Positions 55,360 through 64,000 of a stretch of 64,000 nt of DNA are shown here, in pieces. The position numbers were made by a program, and so were the translations under genes. Position 1 is the first letter of the stretch. Each line of letters starts with the position of its first letter. The notes below the pieces were generated by a model. That model was not told the DNA's origin. It saw only the letters and a list, made by a program, of their open reading frames with translations, and did not search any database. Source of the DNA: Chloroflexota bacterium (GTDB lineage Bacteria; Chloroflexota; Anaerolineae; UBA2200); the NCBI GenBank assembly GCA_030607875.1, contig JAUWJD010000010.1, positions 26,905 to 90,904 of the forward strand, written 5' to 3'.

Positions 55360-56130
55360 TCACGACACAAACTCGCCGATGATCGTCTTGCCAACCAACT
55401 CCTCTTCACTCATGTCCTGCGCCCGCTTCACCGTCACGCAGTCCCGCTTCAGCGCACGCAACATGCCGATCGGCGTGGGATTCTCGTTGCGGCGGCCGTA
55501 CTGTGTGGGGCAGGTGCTCAGCGCCTCGATAAAGGCAAAGCCCTCGTGCTGTAGGGCCTTCTTGATGGAGCGGATCAACGGCCGCACGTGCCATACGGAA
55601 TAGCGCGCAACGTAGGTAGCTCCTGCTGCCGCCACCAGCCGCGAAAGGTCGAAGGGGGGCTCGGGGTTGCCCGCAGGCGTGGTCAGCGTACGCGCCCCCA
55701 GTGGCGTCGTGGGTGTGACCTGCCCTCCGGTCATGCCATAGATCAGGTTGTTGGCGCAGATTACCGTCATGTCCACGTTGCGCCGCGCGGCGTGGATGAG
55801 GTGGTTGCCGCCAATAGAAGCAATGTCGCCATCACCGCCAATGACCACGACGTTGAGCTCCGGCCTGAACAGCTTGGCTCCTGTAGCAAATGCCACCGGG
55901 CGGCCGTGGGTCACGTGCAGGGTGTCCGTGTTAAAGTGCGGGCTGGGGATCCACCCCCCGCAGCCGATGCCGGAGACGAAGAGCATCTGCGAAAAGTCTA
56001 GCTCCAGTTCATCCACCGCCCGCAAGATGGCGCCCAGCAGGATGCCATGACCGCAGCCAGCGCAGAAGGGCGTGGGGAAGGTCCTCGGTCGTATGTACTT
56101 GACTATGGAAGCCGTCGTGCCCCTTTTCAT
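55360..56130 (-). CDS. 2-oxoacid:ferredoxin oxidoreductase, beta subunit
   Basis: A 256-residue TPP-binding subunit. CAGCGHG (24-30), SGIGCGGW and GDGDIASIGGNHLIHAARRN (TPP/Mg motif) mark it as KorB/PorB-type. With the alpha and ferredoxin genes it makes acyl-CoA and reduced ferredoxin from a 2-oxoacid; 2-oxoglutarate or an aromatic/branched acid are likely. Overlaps korA by 4 bases (ATGA). Confidence 0.93.
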   Translation of the reverse strand: MKRGTTASIVKYIRPRTFPTPFCAGCGHGILLGAILRAVDELELDFSQMLFVSGIGCGGWIPSPHFNTDTLHVTHGRPVAFATGAKLFRPELNVVVIGGDGDIASIGGNHLIHAARRNVDMTVICANNLIYGMTGGQVTPTTPLGARTLTTPAGNPEPPFDLSRLVAAAGATYVARYSVWHVRPLIRSIKKALQHEGFAFIEALSTCPTQYGRRNENPTPIGMLRALKRDCVTVKRAQDMSEEELVGKTIIGEFVS

Positions 56131-57278
56131 GATGCCAGTTCCTCCTGCACAGCAGCCCAGATTTCGCGCGCCGTGATGAGCTCACCGTTGGTCTTGTGAT
56201 AGCCAATCGCATGTGGCACAACTCGCTGCACTTGACGCAGCACTTGGCCACGATTCATTTCAGGCACCAGGATCAACGGCTCCCGTGCTCCCACGCCTTT
56301 CACCACATCGTCCGGGAACGGCCACAGCGTCGTCAGGCGCAGCAGCCCCGCCTTGACCCCCGCACCGCGCGCCAGCCGCACTGCGCCCAGGGCACTCCGC
56401 GCCGTGAAGCCGTAGGCCACCAGCAACACGTCGAGGGGGTCTTCACAGAAATGGGTAAACGTCCGTTCGATCTCATCGCGGTGATTCAGGATCTTACCGA
56501 CCAGTCGCTCCACCAATTGCTCCTGCACCTGCGAGTCCGTAGTGCGGCGGTATCCCCAGGCATCGTGCGTGGAGCCGGTGACCAGCAGCCTGGCCCCCTC
56601 GCCAAAGGCGGGCATCGATGGCACCTCCACCCCGCCGAAAGGTGGCTGGCTGGGATCCTTCCAGCGCCGGTAGATCGGGGTCTTGGGTGACACCGTCATG
56701 TTCTCGCGCATGTGGCCCACGCCTTCGTCCATCAACAGAATCACCGGCACGCGGAAGCGGTCGGCTAGATTAAAGGCCCGGATGGCCTCCTCATAGGCCT
56801 CCTGCACCGACCACGGGGAGATGACAATGATCTCATAGTCCCCATGCGCCCCGAAGCGTGCCTGCATCACGTCGCCTTGTCCCGGGCGAGTGGCCTGCCC
56901 GGTGCTGGGCCCAGCCCGCTGCACGTCCACAATGACGCAGGGCACCTCGGTCATGATGGCGTAGCCGATGTTCTCCAGCATCAGGCTCAGCCCCGGGCCT
57001 GAAGTAGCGGTCATGGCCCGTGCTCCAGCCCAGGAGGCACCGATGACCGAGGCGATGGAGGCAATCTCGTCCTCCATCTGGATGAACACCCGGCCCGGCA
57101 ACTGCGCAAAGCGCTGGCAGATGTGGTGCATGATCTCGCTGGCGGGGGTAATGGGATAGCCAGCGTAGTAGTTGCACCCCGCTGCGATGGCCCCTTCCGC
57201 GCAGGCCTCGTCGCCTTGCAAAAAATGGCGCCCAGGTTTGAGCGCACTGGGCACCTTGGTCCAGCTCCCTTGCCTCAT
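56127..57278 (-). CDS. 2-oxoacid:ferredoxin oxidoreductase, alpha subunit
   Basis: A 383-residue alpha subunit, the fused alpha/gamma-like type without gamma domain. GNYYAGYPITPASEI-like YYAGYPITPASEIMHH (38-53), SGPGLSLMLENIGYA and VDVQRAGPSTGQATRPGQGDV are the family signatures. Lies directly upstream of the beta gene. ATG 57278 or TTG 57281; the AAGGGAG site lies close to both. Confidence 0.92.
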   Translation of the reverse strand: MRQGSWTKVPSALKPGRHFLQGDEACAEGAIAAGCNYYAGYPITPASEIMHHICQRFAQLPGRVFIQMEDEIASIASVIGASWAGARAMTATSGPGLSLMLENIGYAIMTEVPCVIVDVQRAGPSTGQATRPGQGDVMQARFGAHGDYEIIVISPWSVQEAYEEAIRAFNLADRFRVPVILLMDEGVGHMRENMTVSPKTPIYRRWKDPSQPPFGGVEVPSMPAFGEGARLLVTGSTHDAWGYRRTTDSQVQEQLVERLVGKILNHRDEIERTFTHFCEDPLDVLLVAYGFTARSALGAVRLARGAGVKAGLLRLTTLWPFPDDVVKGVGAREPLILVPEMNRGQVLRQVQRVVPHAIGYHKTNGELITAREIWAAVQEELAS

Positions 57279-57345
57279 CAACTCCCTTCCCTCTGGCAGC
57301 TCGTATCCAGCATACTGTGTCCCCTATCCTGCATCTTGCATGCCG

Positions 57346-57576
57346 TCATTCTTCTTCCACCACAATGGCCAGGTCTGGGCACAGCAATTCGCATTGGCGA
57401 CAGATGGTGCAGTCTTCCGGTCTGGCCACCCGGATGGGATGAAAGCCGTGCAGGAATGCCTCTTCATCCACCTCCAGGACGCGCCGTGGACATACCTCCA
57501 CGCAGATGTGACACCCTTTGCACCAATCCCCGTTTATTGTAATCTTGGGCATACACTCGTTGTCCTGTTCGTTCAT
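57346..57576 (-). CDS. 4Fe-4S ferredoxin subunit of the oxidoreductase
   Basis: A 76-residue (or 68 from ATG 57552) double-cluster ferredoxin: CKGCHICVEVCP and CTICRQCELLCP, with VEEE at the end. Found 68 bases upstream of the alpha gene on the same strand, the usual korDAB order. It accepts electrons in the complex. Confidence 0.9.
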   Translation of the reverse strand: MNEQDNECMPKITINGDWCKGCHICVEVCPRRVLEVDEEAFLHGFHPIRVARPEDCTICRQCELLCPDLAIVVEEE

Positions 57577-57675
57577 GATTTGCTACCGCCTGCTGTGCGG
57601 ATTGTACCCACGACAGGCGGCAGAGGCAAAAGCGCGTTGTGTCTACGCAATTGCCCTGATGAAAGAGTCACAGAG

Positions 57676-57704
57676 TTGCATTTATCGCCATCCTGATGTA
57701 GAAT
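57676..57704 (+). promoter_or_regulatory. Promoter of recA
   Basis: TTGCAT (57676-57681), 17 bases, TAGAAT (57699-57704), 40 bases before the ATG. A short dyad AACC-N5-GGTT (57712-57724) lies just past it; no standard LexA box was recognised, so SOS control is uncertain. Confidence 0.6.
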
Positions 57705-57743
57705 GGGTGTGAACCCCTGAGGTTGAAAGGAGTTAGCGACAGG

Positions 57744-58802
57744 ATGACGGACAAGAACGGCAAGGCAAAAGCCCTTGACATCACCATATCTCAACTGAGG
57801 AAGCGGTTCGGCGAAGGCTCGATCATGAAGCTGGGTGACTCTTCCCAGTACAACGTAGAGGCAATCCCTACAGGATCATTGGCTTTGGATGCTGCCCTCG
57901 GCATTGGCGGTCTGCCCAGGGGACGCATCACCGAAATCTATGGCCCTGAGTCATCGGGCAAGACCACTCTGGCGCAGCACGTTATCGCCGAGGCCCAACG
58001 TCTGGGCGGAGTGGCCGCCTTCATCGACGTGGAACACGCTCTGGACACAGCGTATGCCGCCAAGTGCGGTGTGGACGTGGACAACCTGTATATCTCCCAG
58101 CCTGACACCGGCGAGCAAGCACTTGAGATTGCCGAAGCTCTGGTGCGGAGCGGGGCTGTTGATATCATTGTCATCGACTCTGTGGCGGCCCTGGTACCAC
58201 GTGCGGAAATTGAGGGCGAAATGGGTGACGTCCACATTGGCCTGCAGGCGCGGCTGATGTCGCAGGCCTTGCGCAAGCTGGTCGGAGCGATCAAGCGTTC
58301 GAACGCAGCAGTGATTTTCACCAACCAACTGCGTATGAGGATTGGGGTGCTGTTTGGCAACCCTGAGACTACAAGCGGAGGCAGGGCCCTCAAGTTCTAC
58401 GCTGCGGTGCGGCTGGACATCCGCCGTATGGAATCGATTAAGCACGGCGGAGAAATCATCGGCAACCGCACCAAAGTGCGCGTGAAGAAGAACAAGGTGG
58501 CACCGCCATTCAGGACTGCTGAGTTCGACATCGTCTACAACGAAGGCATTTCCAAGAGCGGTGACGTGCTGGATATGGGCGTAGAAACCGGCATCATCGA
58601 GAAGAGGGGTTCGTACTACTCGTACGGCGAGACCCGGTTGGGGCAAGGGCGTGAGAACACCAAAACTTTCCTGAGAGAGAATCCAGAAACACTGGAAGAG
58701 ATCACGCAAAAGATCCGCGATAGTGTCAGTGCCCTGTCCAAAGGGCCGTCAGTCGAGCCCAAAACAGAGGAAAAAGAAACCTCGGCAGAGGATGAGCAGT
58801 AG
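57744..58802 (+). CDS. recA: Recombinase RecA
   Basis: A 352-residue RecA. Walker [10 protein letters not shown], Walker [11 protein letters not shown], the L2 loop region [22 protein letters not shown] and [17 protein letters not shown] are all present, with an acidic C-terminus (ETSAEDEQ). Forms filaments on single-stranded DNA for strand exchange and SOS signalling. ATG 57744 has AGGAG 11 bases upstream; length is normal. recX lies downstream beyond a terminator. Confidence 0.98.
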   Translation: MTDKNGKAKALDITISQLRKRFGEGSIMKLGDSSQYNVEAIPTGSLALDAALGIGGLPRGRITEIYGPESSGKTTLAQHVIAEAQRLGGVAAFIDVEHALDTAYAAKCGVDVDNLYISQPDTGEQALEIAEALVRSGAVDIIVIDSVAALVPRAEIEGEMGDVHIGLQARLMSQALRKLVGAIKRSNAAVIFTNQLRMRIGVLFGNPETTSGGRALKFYAAVRLDIRRMESIKHGGEIIGNRTKVRVKKNKVAPPFRTAEFDIVYNEGISKSGDVLDMGVETGIIEKRGSYYSYGETRLGQGRENTKTFLRENPETLEEITQKIRDSVSALSKGPSVEPKTEEKETSAEDEQ

Positions 58803-59221
58803 CGCTGTGCAGCACGCCTGCTGGGCGCAACACATGCATCTCTGAGGTGAGAAGCCAGAAAAGGATCCCTACAGATCGGTTTTGACCACAGCATAGACTA
58901 GCAATGCAGCATATCTTTAGCAGGGCTTGGTTTCCCTTGACCATTTGGTTTGTACAGACATTTGGGGATGAGTTTGACCAATCAGCATACAGCAACTACC
59001 AGGTACTTACAGCATCCTTCCTGGCACGAGCTGGAGGCAACGCAGTAGTTTCGACAATTTGACTGCCAGGGATGCTCGTACTGCTTTGGCGATTTCGTAG
59101 ACGCCGGTGCAGTTGGATAGCCAAGTTGCAGTAGATCAGCAATACTGAGGGAAACCGAGCTGCTTGTTCTTGCTGGAGCACGTGGGCAGCTCCAGCGCGG
59201 AAAACAGGTGTGTCACTTTGC

Positions 59222-59254
59222 AAAGCTGTGGTCTGATGACCACAGCTTTTGTTT
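59222..59254 (+). terminator. Terminator between recA and recX
   Basis: A perfect 12-bp stem AAAGCTGTGGTC/GACCACAGCTTT with a TGAT loop, followed by TGTTT. It ends a transcript 420 bases after recA and 77 before recX. The 58803-59221 stretch has no open gene; a second hairpin (GCTGGAGC...GCTCCAGC near 59171-59196) lies just before it. Confidence 0.85.
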
Positions 59255-59288
59255 AACAAGCATACGCTGGGCGTTGCGGAGTCGCTTG

Positions 59289-59307
59289 CGTCCCGCTCTG
59301 CGGGACG
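59289..59307 (+). repeat. Single hairpin unit upstream of recX
   Basis: CGTCCCGC-TCT-GCGGGACG, a perfect 8-bp stem with a 3-base loop, 24 bases before the recX ATG. Its arm matches the core of the tandem hairpin family (GTCCCGC). Confidence 0.75.
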
Positions 59308-59330
59308 AACGACAAGAGACAAGGGCAGAG

Positions 59331-59975
59331 ATGCTGCAGAAGATTACGGCGCTTAGGCTGCAGAAAAGAAATCAACGACGGGTGAACGTCTACCTGGATG
59401 GCAAGTACGGCTTCGCTCTGCGAGCGGCCCTTGCAGCGCCTTTGCAAGTTGGGCAAACCCTCTCGCCAGAGGAGATTGACCAGCTTCGGCAGCGTGATGC
59501 GGCGGAGATCGCTTACCATAAGGTTCTCGGCTTCCTAAGCTACCGCCCGCGAAGTCGTGCCGAGGTTGTGAGCTATCTCAAGCGACGGAAAGCCTCGCCC
59601 GATACCATAGGGACCGTTGTCGAACGGCTGCAGCGAGCAGAGTTGCTCGATGACGAGGCTTTTGCACAGTACTGGGTAGAAAACCGCGAGGCTTTTCGGC
59701 CTCGTGGAGCGCGCTCCCTGCGCTTTGAACTGCGACAAAAGGGCGTGCCTGCTGCAGTAATTGAGCGGGCAATCGAAGGCATCGACGAGACAGAGAGCGC
59801 CTATCGTGCTGCACGCGCACGAGTACGACGGCTCTGGCAGGCAGACTACCAGACGTTTCGCCGCCGTCTGGGTGGGTTCTTACAGCGGCGTGGCTTTGGA
59901 TACGGTATCGTAAAAGAAACCGTGGATCGCCTATGGCAAGAGTTGCAGGATTGCACGGAGGAGGAGTTGTCCTAA
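59331..59975 (+). CDS. recX: RecA regulator RecX
   Basis: A 214-residue RecX: LLQRRNQ-like LRLQKRNQRRVNVYLDG at the start, FLSYRPRSRAEVVSYLKRR, LLDDEAFAQYWVENREAFRPRG and a third helical repeat near the end (VRRLWQADYQTFRRRLGGFL). Length is above average but the three tandem three-helix repeats are complete. Binds and tunes RecA filaments. ATG 59331 follows AGGGCAGAG. Confidence 0.93.
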   Translation: MLQKITALRLQKRNQRRVNVYLDGKYGFALRAALAAPLQVGQTLSPEEIDQLRQRDAAEIAYHKVLGFLSYRPRSRAEVVSYLKRRKASPDTIGTVVERLQRAELLDDEAFAQYWVENREAFRPRGARSLRFELRQKGVPAAVIERAIEGIDETESAYRAARARVRRLWQADYQTFRRRLGGFLQRRGFGYGIVKETVDRLWQELQDCTEEELS

Positions 59976-60129
59976 TCCTCTTACTTCAGACCCAATTGTG
60001 CCATCGGGCAGGCCGTCTTGGGCACAATATGGGCCTGTTAACTACAGAGTGCTGCGTCAAGCGCTAAACTCAGGCACCCGTTTTCGTACGGCAAACCAAC
60101 CAAAGAAGTTTTGCCATCCCGTCAACGCG

Positions 60130-60200
60130 GTCGCCCGCAGGTGCCCACGGGGCATGCAGAGCACATGCCGAGCATGAACTGTTGATGCACGAAGCAGCAT
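60130..60200 (+). repeat. Dispersed repeat B (copy 3) joined to a piece of repeat A
   Basis: GTCGCCCGCAGGTGCCCACG then GGGCATGCAGAGCACATGCC, followed by GAACTGTTGATGCACGAAGCAGCAT; the last part shares TGCACGAAGCAG with repeat A. It ends 24 bases before the rny ATG, so it may form part of its leader. Confidence 0.85.
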
Positions 60201-60223
60201 ATCAAGTATAGAAGGAATGGAAG

Positions 60224-61756
60224 ATGAACAACATAGTTCGCACAGCAATAACAAGTTTGGCAGTAGGTTTTGTCACATTCATCCTGGGCTACTGGTTCAG
60301 GAAATACACTGCCGATGCCAGGATTCGGAAGATACGTGAAAACGCAGAGAGCATATTGGCGCAAGCCAAAACTCGCCTGCAAGAAGCAGACATCCAGGCC
60401 AAGGAGGCAGCACTCAAGCTTCGAGATGAGACAGAGCGTGGGCTGAGGAGAAAGCGTTCCAACCTGGAAAGGCAGGAACGCCGCCTGCAACAGAGACGTG
60501 CAAGCCTGGATCGCAAATTCGATTCGCTGGAAGAACGCCTGCGCAAACTGGATTCCAGGGAGAAACGACTCGAATCCAAGCGCAATGAATTAGAGAAGCT
60601 ACATCGGAAAGAGCTTGACGAACTGGAACGCATCTCGCAACTAACACTGGAGGAAGCCAAGGAGGTCCTGCTGCAGAGGGTCGCGAGTGAAGCGCGTCAA
60701 GACATGGCCCGGGTCATCCGCGAGATCGAAGCTCAAGCCCAAGAGGAGGGCGAGCGCAAGGCGCGAGAGATCATCACCCTGTCCATACAGAGAATCGCGT
60801 CAGATCAGGTTGCAGAGACTACGGTATCCACCGTGCCCTTGCCTAACGATGAGATGAAGGGGCGCATCATTGGCCGTGGGGGTCGCAACATTCGCGCCAT
60901 CGAGAATGTCACAGGCGTGGACTTGCTGATAGATGATACACCAGAAGCGGTCACCTTGTCGAGCTTTGATCCGGTGCGTCGCGAGATCGCCCGTGTCGCG
61001 CTGAGCAAACTCGTCCTGGATGGACGAATACATCCTGCTCGCATTGAGAGGGTAGTCAAGAAAGCCCAGCAAGAGATCGAGGCGGTTATCGAGGAGGCAG
61101 GCGAACGCGCGACGCTGGAGCTGGGGGTCCATGGGCTGCACCCGGAGCTTGTCAAGCTGCTGGGACAACTCAAGTATCGCACAAGCTACGGCCAGAACGT
61201 GCTCATGCATTCCATCGAATCGGCACACCTAGCGGGCATCATGGCTGCTGAACTGGGAGCAGATGTGGCTTTGGCCAAGGAAGCCGGCCTCCTGCATGAC
61301 ATCGGCAAGGCGGTGACACATGAGATCGAAGGGCCTCACGCGCGCATAGGCGCCGACATTGCCCAACGGTACGGAAGGTCACCGGAGATCGTGAACGCCA
61401 TCGCAGCGCACCATTGCGACGATGAAGCCTTGACCCTGGAAGCCGTTCTGGTTCAGGCTGCAGATGCCATATCCGGTGCGCGTCCTGGTGCGCGGCGTGA
61501 AACATTGGAAAGCTATATCAAACGTGTCGAATCTCTCGAGAACCTGGCGGCCTCGTTCTCTGGCGTCGAGAAATCCTACGCCATTCAGGCCGGACGCGAG
61601 ATCCGCATCATTGTAAAGCCTGAGGAAATCGACGACTTGGGCATTGTCACCCTTTCCAGGGACATTGCCAAAAAGGTCGAAGAGACATTGCAGTATCCTG
61701 GACAGATCAAGGTCACCGTGATCAGAGAGCAGAGAGCTGTAGATTACGCCAAGTAG
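60224..61756 (+). CDS. rny: Ribonuclease Y
   Basis: A 510-residue RNase Y. One N-terminal membrane helix (about 7-24), a long coiled coil to about 190, a KH domain ([23 protein letters not shown]) and an HD domain ([14 protein letters not shown]) with the metal-binding His-Asp. Initiates mRNA decay at the membrane. The spacing GGAATGGAAG suggests ATG 60224. Followed after 86 bases by spoVS; the group rny-spoVS-PHP is likely one operon. Confidence 0.97.
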   Translation: MNNIVRTAITSLAVGFVTFILGYWFRKYTADARIRKIRENAESILAQAKTRLQEADIQAKEAALKLRDETERGLRRKRSNLERQERRLQQRRASLDRKFDSLEERLRKLDSREKRLESKRNELEKLHRKELDELERISQLTLEEAKEVLLQRVASEARQDMARVIREIEAQAQEEGERKAREIITLSIQRIASDQVAETTVSTVPLPNDEMKGRIIGRGGRNIRAIENVTGVDLLIDDTPEAVTLSSFDPVRREIARVALSKLVLDGRIHPARIERVVKKAQQEIEAVIEEAGERATLELGVHGLHPELVKLLGQLKYRTSYGQNVLMHSIESAHLAGIMAAELGADVALAKEAGLLHDIGKAVTHEIEGPHARIGADIAQRYGRSPEIVNAIAAHHCDDEALTLEAVLVQAADAISGARPGARRETLESYIKRVESLENLAASFSGVEKSYAIQAGREIRIIVKPEEIDDLGIVTLSRDIAKKVEETLQYPGQIKVTVIREQRAVDYAK

Positions 61757-61842
61757 GAGGTAGTACACCAGCCAGATAAGATATATTGTACGGGGCGATT
61801 CATTGTCGAACTGCCACATGGACAGCGAAGGAGACAACGAAC

Positions 61843-62103
61843 ATGGAAATCCTGAAAGTAGCAGCGAGATCCAGGTCTACGGCAGTCGCGGGCGCTATTG
61901 CTGGCGTAGTTAGAGAGAGTGGACGCGCCGAAGTGCAGGCCATCGGCGCAGGAGCAGTCAACCAGGCAGTAAAAGCGGTGGCTATCGCCCGTGCTTACTT
62001 GGCTGAGGATGGAATCGACGTCGTCTGCATCCCATCTTTTGTCGAAGTAATGATCGGCGACCAGGAGCGTACGGCGATCAAGTTGGTTGTCGAAAGGATA
62101 TGA
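61843..62103 (+). CDS. spoVS: Stage V sporulation protein S
   Basis: An 86-residue SpoVS: EILKVAARSRSTAVAGAIAG, AIGAGAVNQAVKAVAIAR and VCIPSFVEVMIGDQERTAIK. Small Alba-like fold protein, needed for coat/septum steps in Bacillus but widely present in non-sporeformers including Thermus and Chloroflexota. ATG 61843 follows AAGGAG. It overlaps the next gene by 4 bases. Confidence 0.96.
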   Translation: MEILKVAARSRSTAVAGAIAGVVRESGRAEVQAIGAGAVNQAVKAVAIARAYLAEDGIDVVCIPSFVEVMIGDQERTAIKLVVERI

Positions 62104-62990
62104 TTAGCCGAACCGCTCGCCCTCCCGTCGCGAGCAGGGCCGACGGGGTTGACCTCCATGTGCACACGACGGCGTCCGATGGCCAGCTTTCTCCGACAGA
62201 GATCGTACATCAGGCGCTCGAAATCGGTCTGGCAGCCATTGCCATTACCGATCACGATACAACCGAGGGAATTGCAGAAGCACTTGGGGCAGCTAAGGGC
62301 ACAGGGTTGGACGTGATCCCAGGTGTGGAGATCAGTACGGATATCCCTTACGCCAAAGTCCACATCCTGGGATACCACATCTCGTACAGAGATCCCGGCC
62401 TGTGCAACGAACTTGAGCGCTTTCGTGCTTCGCGCCTCGATCGGGCGCAGAGGATGGTCACCAAACTCAGCCGCATGGGCCTACCTGTAGAGTGGGAGCG
62501 AGTGCGACAAATCGCGAGTGGAGAAAGCATCGGACGCCCGCACATCGCTCAAGCCCTGCTGGAGAAAGGGTATGTTTCCTCGCCTGAGGAAGCATTTCGT
62601 CTTTACATCGGGCGGAACGGCCCGGCCTACGTGGAGCGCTACAAGCTATCCCCACCAGAAGCTCTGCGAATCATCCTCGCCGCAAACGGATTGCCTGTGC
62701 TGGCGCACCCCTTGCATGCAACTCGCCTGGTACCCGAACTGGCAGAGCAGGGCCTGGTTGGTCTCGAAGCCTACTACACCGGCTATGCACCTGATGAGAT
62801 CGAATTCTTGCTCCATCTGGCGGCCCAACACAGGCTCATTGCCACAGGTGGGAGCGACTTTCATGGAGAAAACGTGCTGCCAGGGCATGAACTGGGTGGA
62901 GTCCAGGTGCCACGAACAGTGGTAGAGAACCTGCGTGCCTATCGTGAACGCCCCCTGCGTCGCTTGGTCCGGGTGGGTGGCCTGAGCTGA
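62100..62990 (+). CDS. PHP-domain phosphoesterase
   Basis: A 296-residue PHP protein: DLHVHTTASDG (18-28), ITDHDTTEG, PGVEIST, HILGYH, and ATGGSDFHGEN near the end, the metal ligands of the 3',5'-nucleoside bisphosphate phosphatase / RNase AM group. Likely removes phosphate from pAp or short RNAs. Translationally coupled to spoVS (ATGA overlap). Its 3' end overlaps the convergent PSP1 gene by 52 bases. Confidence 0.9.
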   Translation: MISRTARPPVASRADGVDLHVHTTASDGQLSPTEIVHQALEIGLAAIAITDHDTTEGIAEALGAAKGTGLDVIPGVEISTDIPYAKVHILGYHISYRDPGLCNELERFRASRLDRAQRMVTKLSRMGLPVEWERVRQIASGESIGRPHIAQALLEKGYVSSPEEAFRLYIGRNGPAYVERYKLSPPEALRIILAANGLPVLAHPLHATRLVPELAEQGLVGLEAYYTGYAPDEIEFLLHLAAQHRLIATGGSDFHGENVLPGHELGGVQVPRTVVENLRAYRERPLRRLVRVGGLS

Positions 62991-63772
62991 TCCAGCGGAA
63001 CCTCGATGACGATGCCGCCATCCAGCTCCACCCGAACCGTCTCCTTGAGCATATTGTAGCCAGTAACCTTGCCCATTCCATCCGCAGTCCTGACCTCTGT
63101 TCCTACCTTGGGCATCTTGCGCCGTGCCTCCTGGTAATACGCATTCTCATAGGTCAGGCAGCAGAGTAAGCGACCGCACAAGCCGGATATCCCCATTGGG
63201 TTCAAGGGGAGGTTCTGCTGTTTCGCCATCTTGATGGATACAGGAATAAACTGGCACAAGTGGGTAGAACAGCACAGTGGCCGGCCACAGGGTCCTAATC
63301 CGTTCAGGAGCTTGGCTGCGTCACGGACGCCAATCTGCCTCATCTCAATGCGTGTGCGGAACATGCGGGCCAGGTCCTTGACCAGAGCGCGGAAGTCAAT
63401 GCGCTGCTCAGAGGTGAAGAAAACCACCAGGCAAGAGCCATCGAAGTTGTATTCAGCGCGGATTAGCTTGATCGGCAAGCCTTGTTCTGCAGCCTTCTCC
63501 TGGCACTGTTGCAAAGCTTCCTCTTCCCGGCAGGCAAAGTGCTGTGCATTGGTTAAATCCACAGCGGTAGCTTTGCGCAAAACGGGCTTGAGCTGGCCCA
63601 CAATTTTCTCCTGTGGCACTTCCTTGGGTGCTATGACCACCTTCCCCAACTCCCGTGCCCTGGATGTCTCCACCACGACATGGTCGTCCTCATGCAAGCC
63701 TTGCACACCTGCGGGATCAAAATAGTAGATTTTGGTTGTCGGTTTGAAACGAATACCAACTATCAGCGGCAT
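62939..63772 (-). CDS. PSP1-domain protein (RicT/YaaT-like)
   Basis: A 277-residue PSP1 protein. The middle part has the RicT cysteine pattern: GPCGRPLCCSTHL and SGLCGRLLCCLTYEN, preceded by LNGLGPCG. In Bacillus the protein binds a 4Fe-4S cluster within the Ric complex that controls RNase Y; the presence of rny next door fits that link. AGGAG lies 13 bases before ATG 63772. A basic C-terminus (TRTKRRRGRSR) follows. Confidence 0.9.
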   Translation of the reverse strand: MPLIVGIRFKPTTKIYYFDPAGVQGLHEDDHVVVETSRARELGKVVIAPKEVPQEKIVGQLKPVLRKATAVDLTNAQHFACREEEALQQCQEKAAEQGLPIKLIRAEYNFDGSCLVVFFTSEQRIDFRALVKDLARMFRTRIEMRQIGVRDAAKLLNGLGPCGRPLCCSTHLCQFIPVSIKMAKQQNLPLNPMGISGLCGRLLCCLTYENAYYQEARRKMPKVGTEVRTADGMGKVTGYNMLKETVRVELDGGIVIEVPLDQLRPPTRTKRRRGRSR

Positions 63773-63807
63773 AGTAGTACGATTGACTCCTATCTGATAC
63801 AGACTAC

Positions 63808-63969
63808 TGTCTCGCCATCTGTAAGGCGAAGCTATGTCTCGCCATCTGTAGAGCGGGGCCGTGTCCCGCTATCTGTAGAGCGGGGCCGTGTCCCGCTATC
63901 TGTAGAGCGGGGCCGTGTCCCGCTATCTGTAGAGCGGGGCCGTGTCCCGCTATCTGTATAGCGGGGCAG
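63808..63969 (-). repeat. Six-unit hairpin repeat at the right window edge
   Basis: Six 27-base units, core TGTCCCGCTATCTGTAGAGC. Best hairpin runs across the unit border: AGCGGG-7 bases-CCCGCT in four junctions, and GGCGA/TCGCC in the first. The exchange of both arms supports a maintained stem. It lies just upstream of the PSP1 gene start (minus strand). Confidence 0.92.
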
Positions 63970-64000
63970 CCTCAGAAGCAAAACCTCCAGGGCCAGACAC

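Noticed and set aside
57712..57724. AACC-N5-GGTT dyad before recA as an SOS box
   Set aside because: It does not match a known LexA operator consensus and is too short to call.
58803..59254. tmRNA or 6S RNA between recA and recX
   Set aside because: No tRNA-like acceptor/T-arm was found and no 6S-type structure could be supported by eye.
63808..63969. CRISPR-like array at the right edge
   Set aside because: Units are directly tandem at 27 bases with no unique spacers, and no cas gene is present.

Overview
The window looks like a chromosomal piece of a GC-rich, probably anaerobic bacterium, most likely a member of Chloroflexota (Anaerolineae-like). This is inferred from gene content, not from a marker-gene match. 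It encodes RNase Y, SpoVS and a PSP1/RicT-type protein, as Chloroflexota and Firmicutes-like genomes do. It also carries a large strict-anaerobe style acyl-CoA inventory: a 2-hydroxyacyl-CoA dehydratase with activator, an electron-transfer flavoprotein with a fused ferredoxin domain, and 2-oxoacid:ferredoxin oxidoreductase.

Layout. 1-2154: the 5' part of ftsH and three tRNA genes (Pro, Gly, CAU anticodon), all on the minus strand. 2155-10423: an accessory plus-strand cassette of a membrane alpha/beta hydrolase, a Vps62-like protein, a gluzincin metalloprotease, a ComEC-like metallo-beta-lactamase protein and a membrane/HEAT protein, with a decayed copy of the protease 5' end inside it. 10424-12660: repeats and fossils around an AT-richer formyltransferase island. 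12661-16916: a type IIG-like restriction-methylation protein and a YbjN-domain partner, preceded by several fossils of methylase C-termini. 17756-19813: an Asp-box beta-propeller membrane protein.

20263-38869 is a long minus-strand metabolic block. It holds two acyl-CoA synthetases, a 2-hydroxyacyl-CoA dehydratase module, thioesterase, EtfA, aminotransferase, HAD phosphatase, DMT exporter, D-aminopeptidase, EtfB, acyl-CoA dehydrogenase, enoyl-CoA hydratase, 3-hydroxyacyl-CoA dehydrogenase and thiolase. Together these make a complete beta-oxidation spiral with electron transfer through Etf. A good promoter and a 240-nt leader with a terminator-like hairpin sit in front of the thiolase. 39276-49675 holds mutL, a PspC/LiaF/GYD envelope-stress group, a class III aminotransferase, CsoR, histidine ammonia-lyase, tgt, uppP and a phosphate-binding-type lipoprotein. 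50447-52821 is a MarR-controlled operon (NapH-like ferredoxin, cupin, PIG-L deacetylase). 52933-57576 holds two MBL proteins, a cupin and korDAB, plus a korB fossil. 57744-63772 holds recA, recX, rny, spoVS, a PHP phosphatase and the PSP1 gene.

Two genome-scale themes stand out. First, several intergenic spacers hold short tandem arrays (23-31 bp units) of hairpins built on a GTCYCG-like core; the sequence differs between arrays, and in places both stem arms change together. Second, partial gene copies are unusually common: a protease 5' end, methylase 3' ends at three places and a korB 3' end, each lying close to its intact counterpart.
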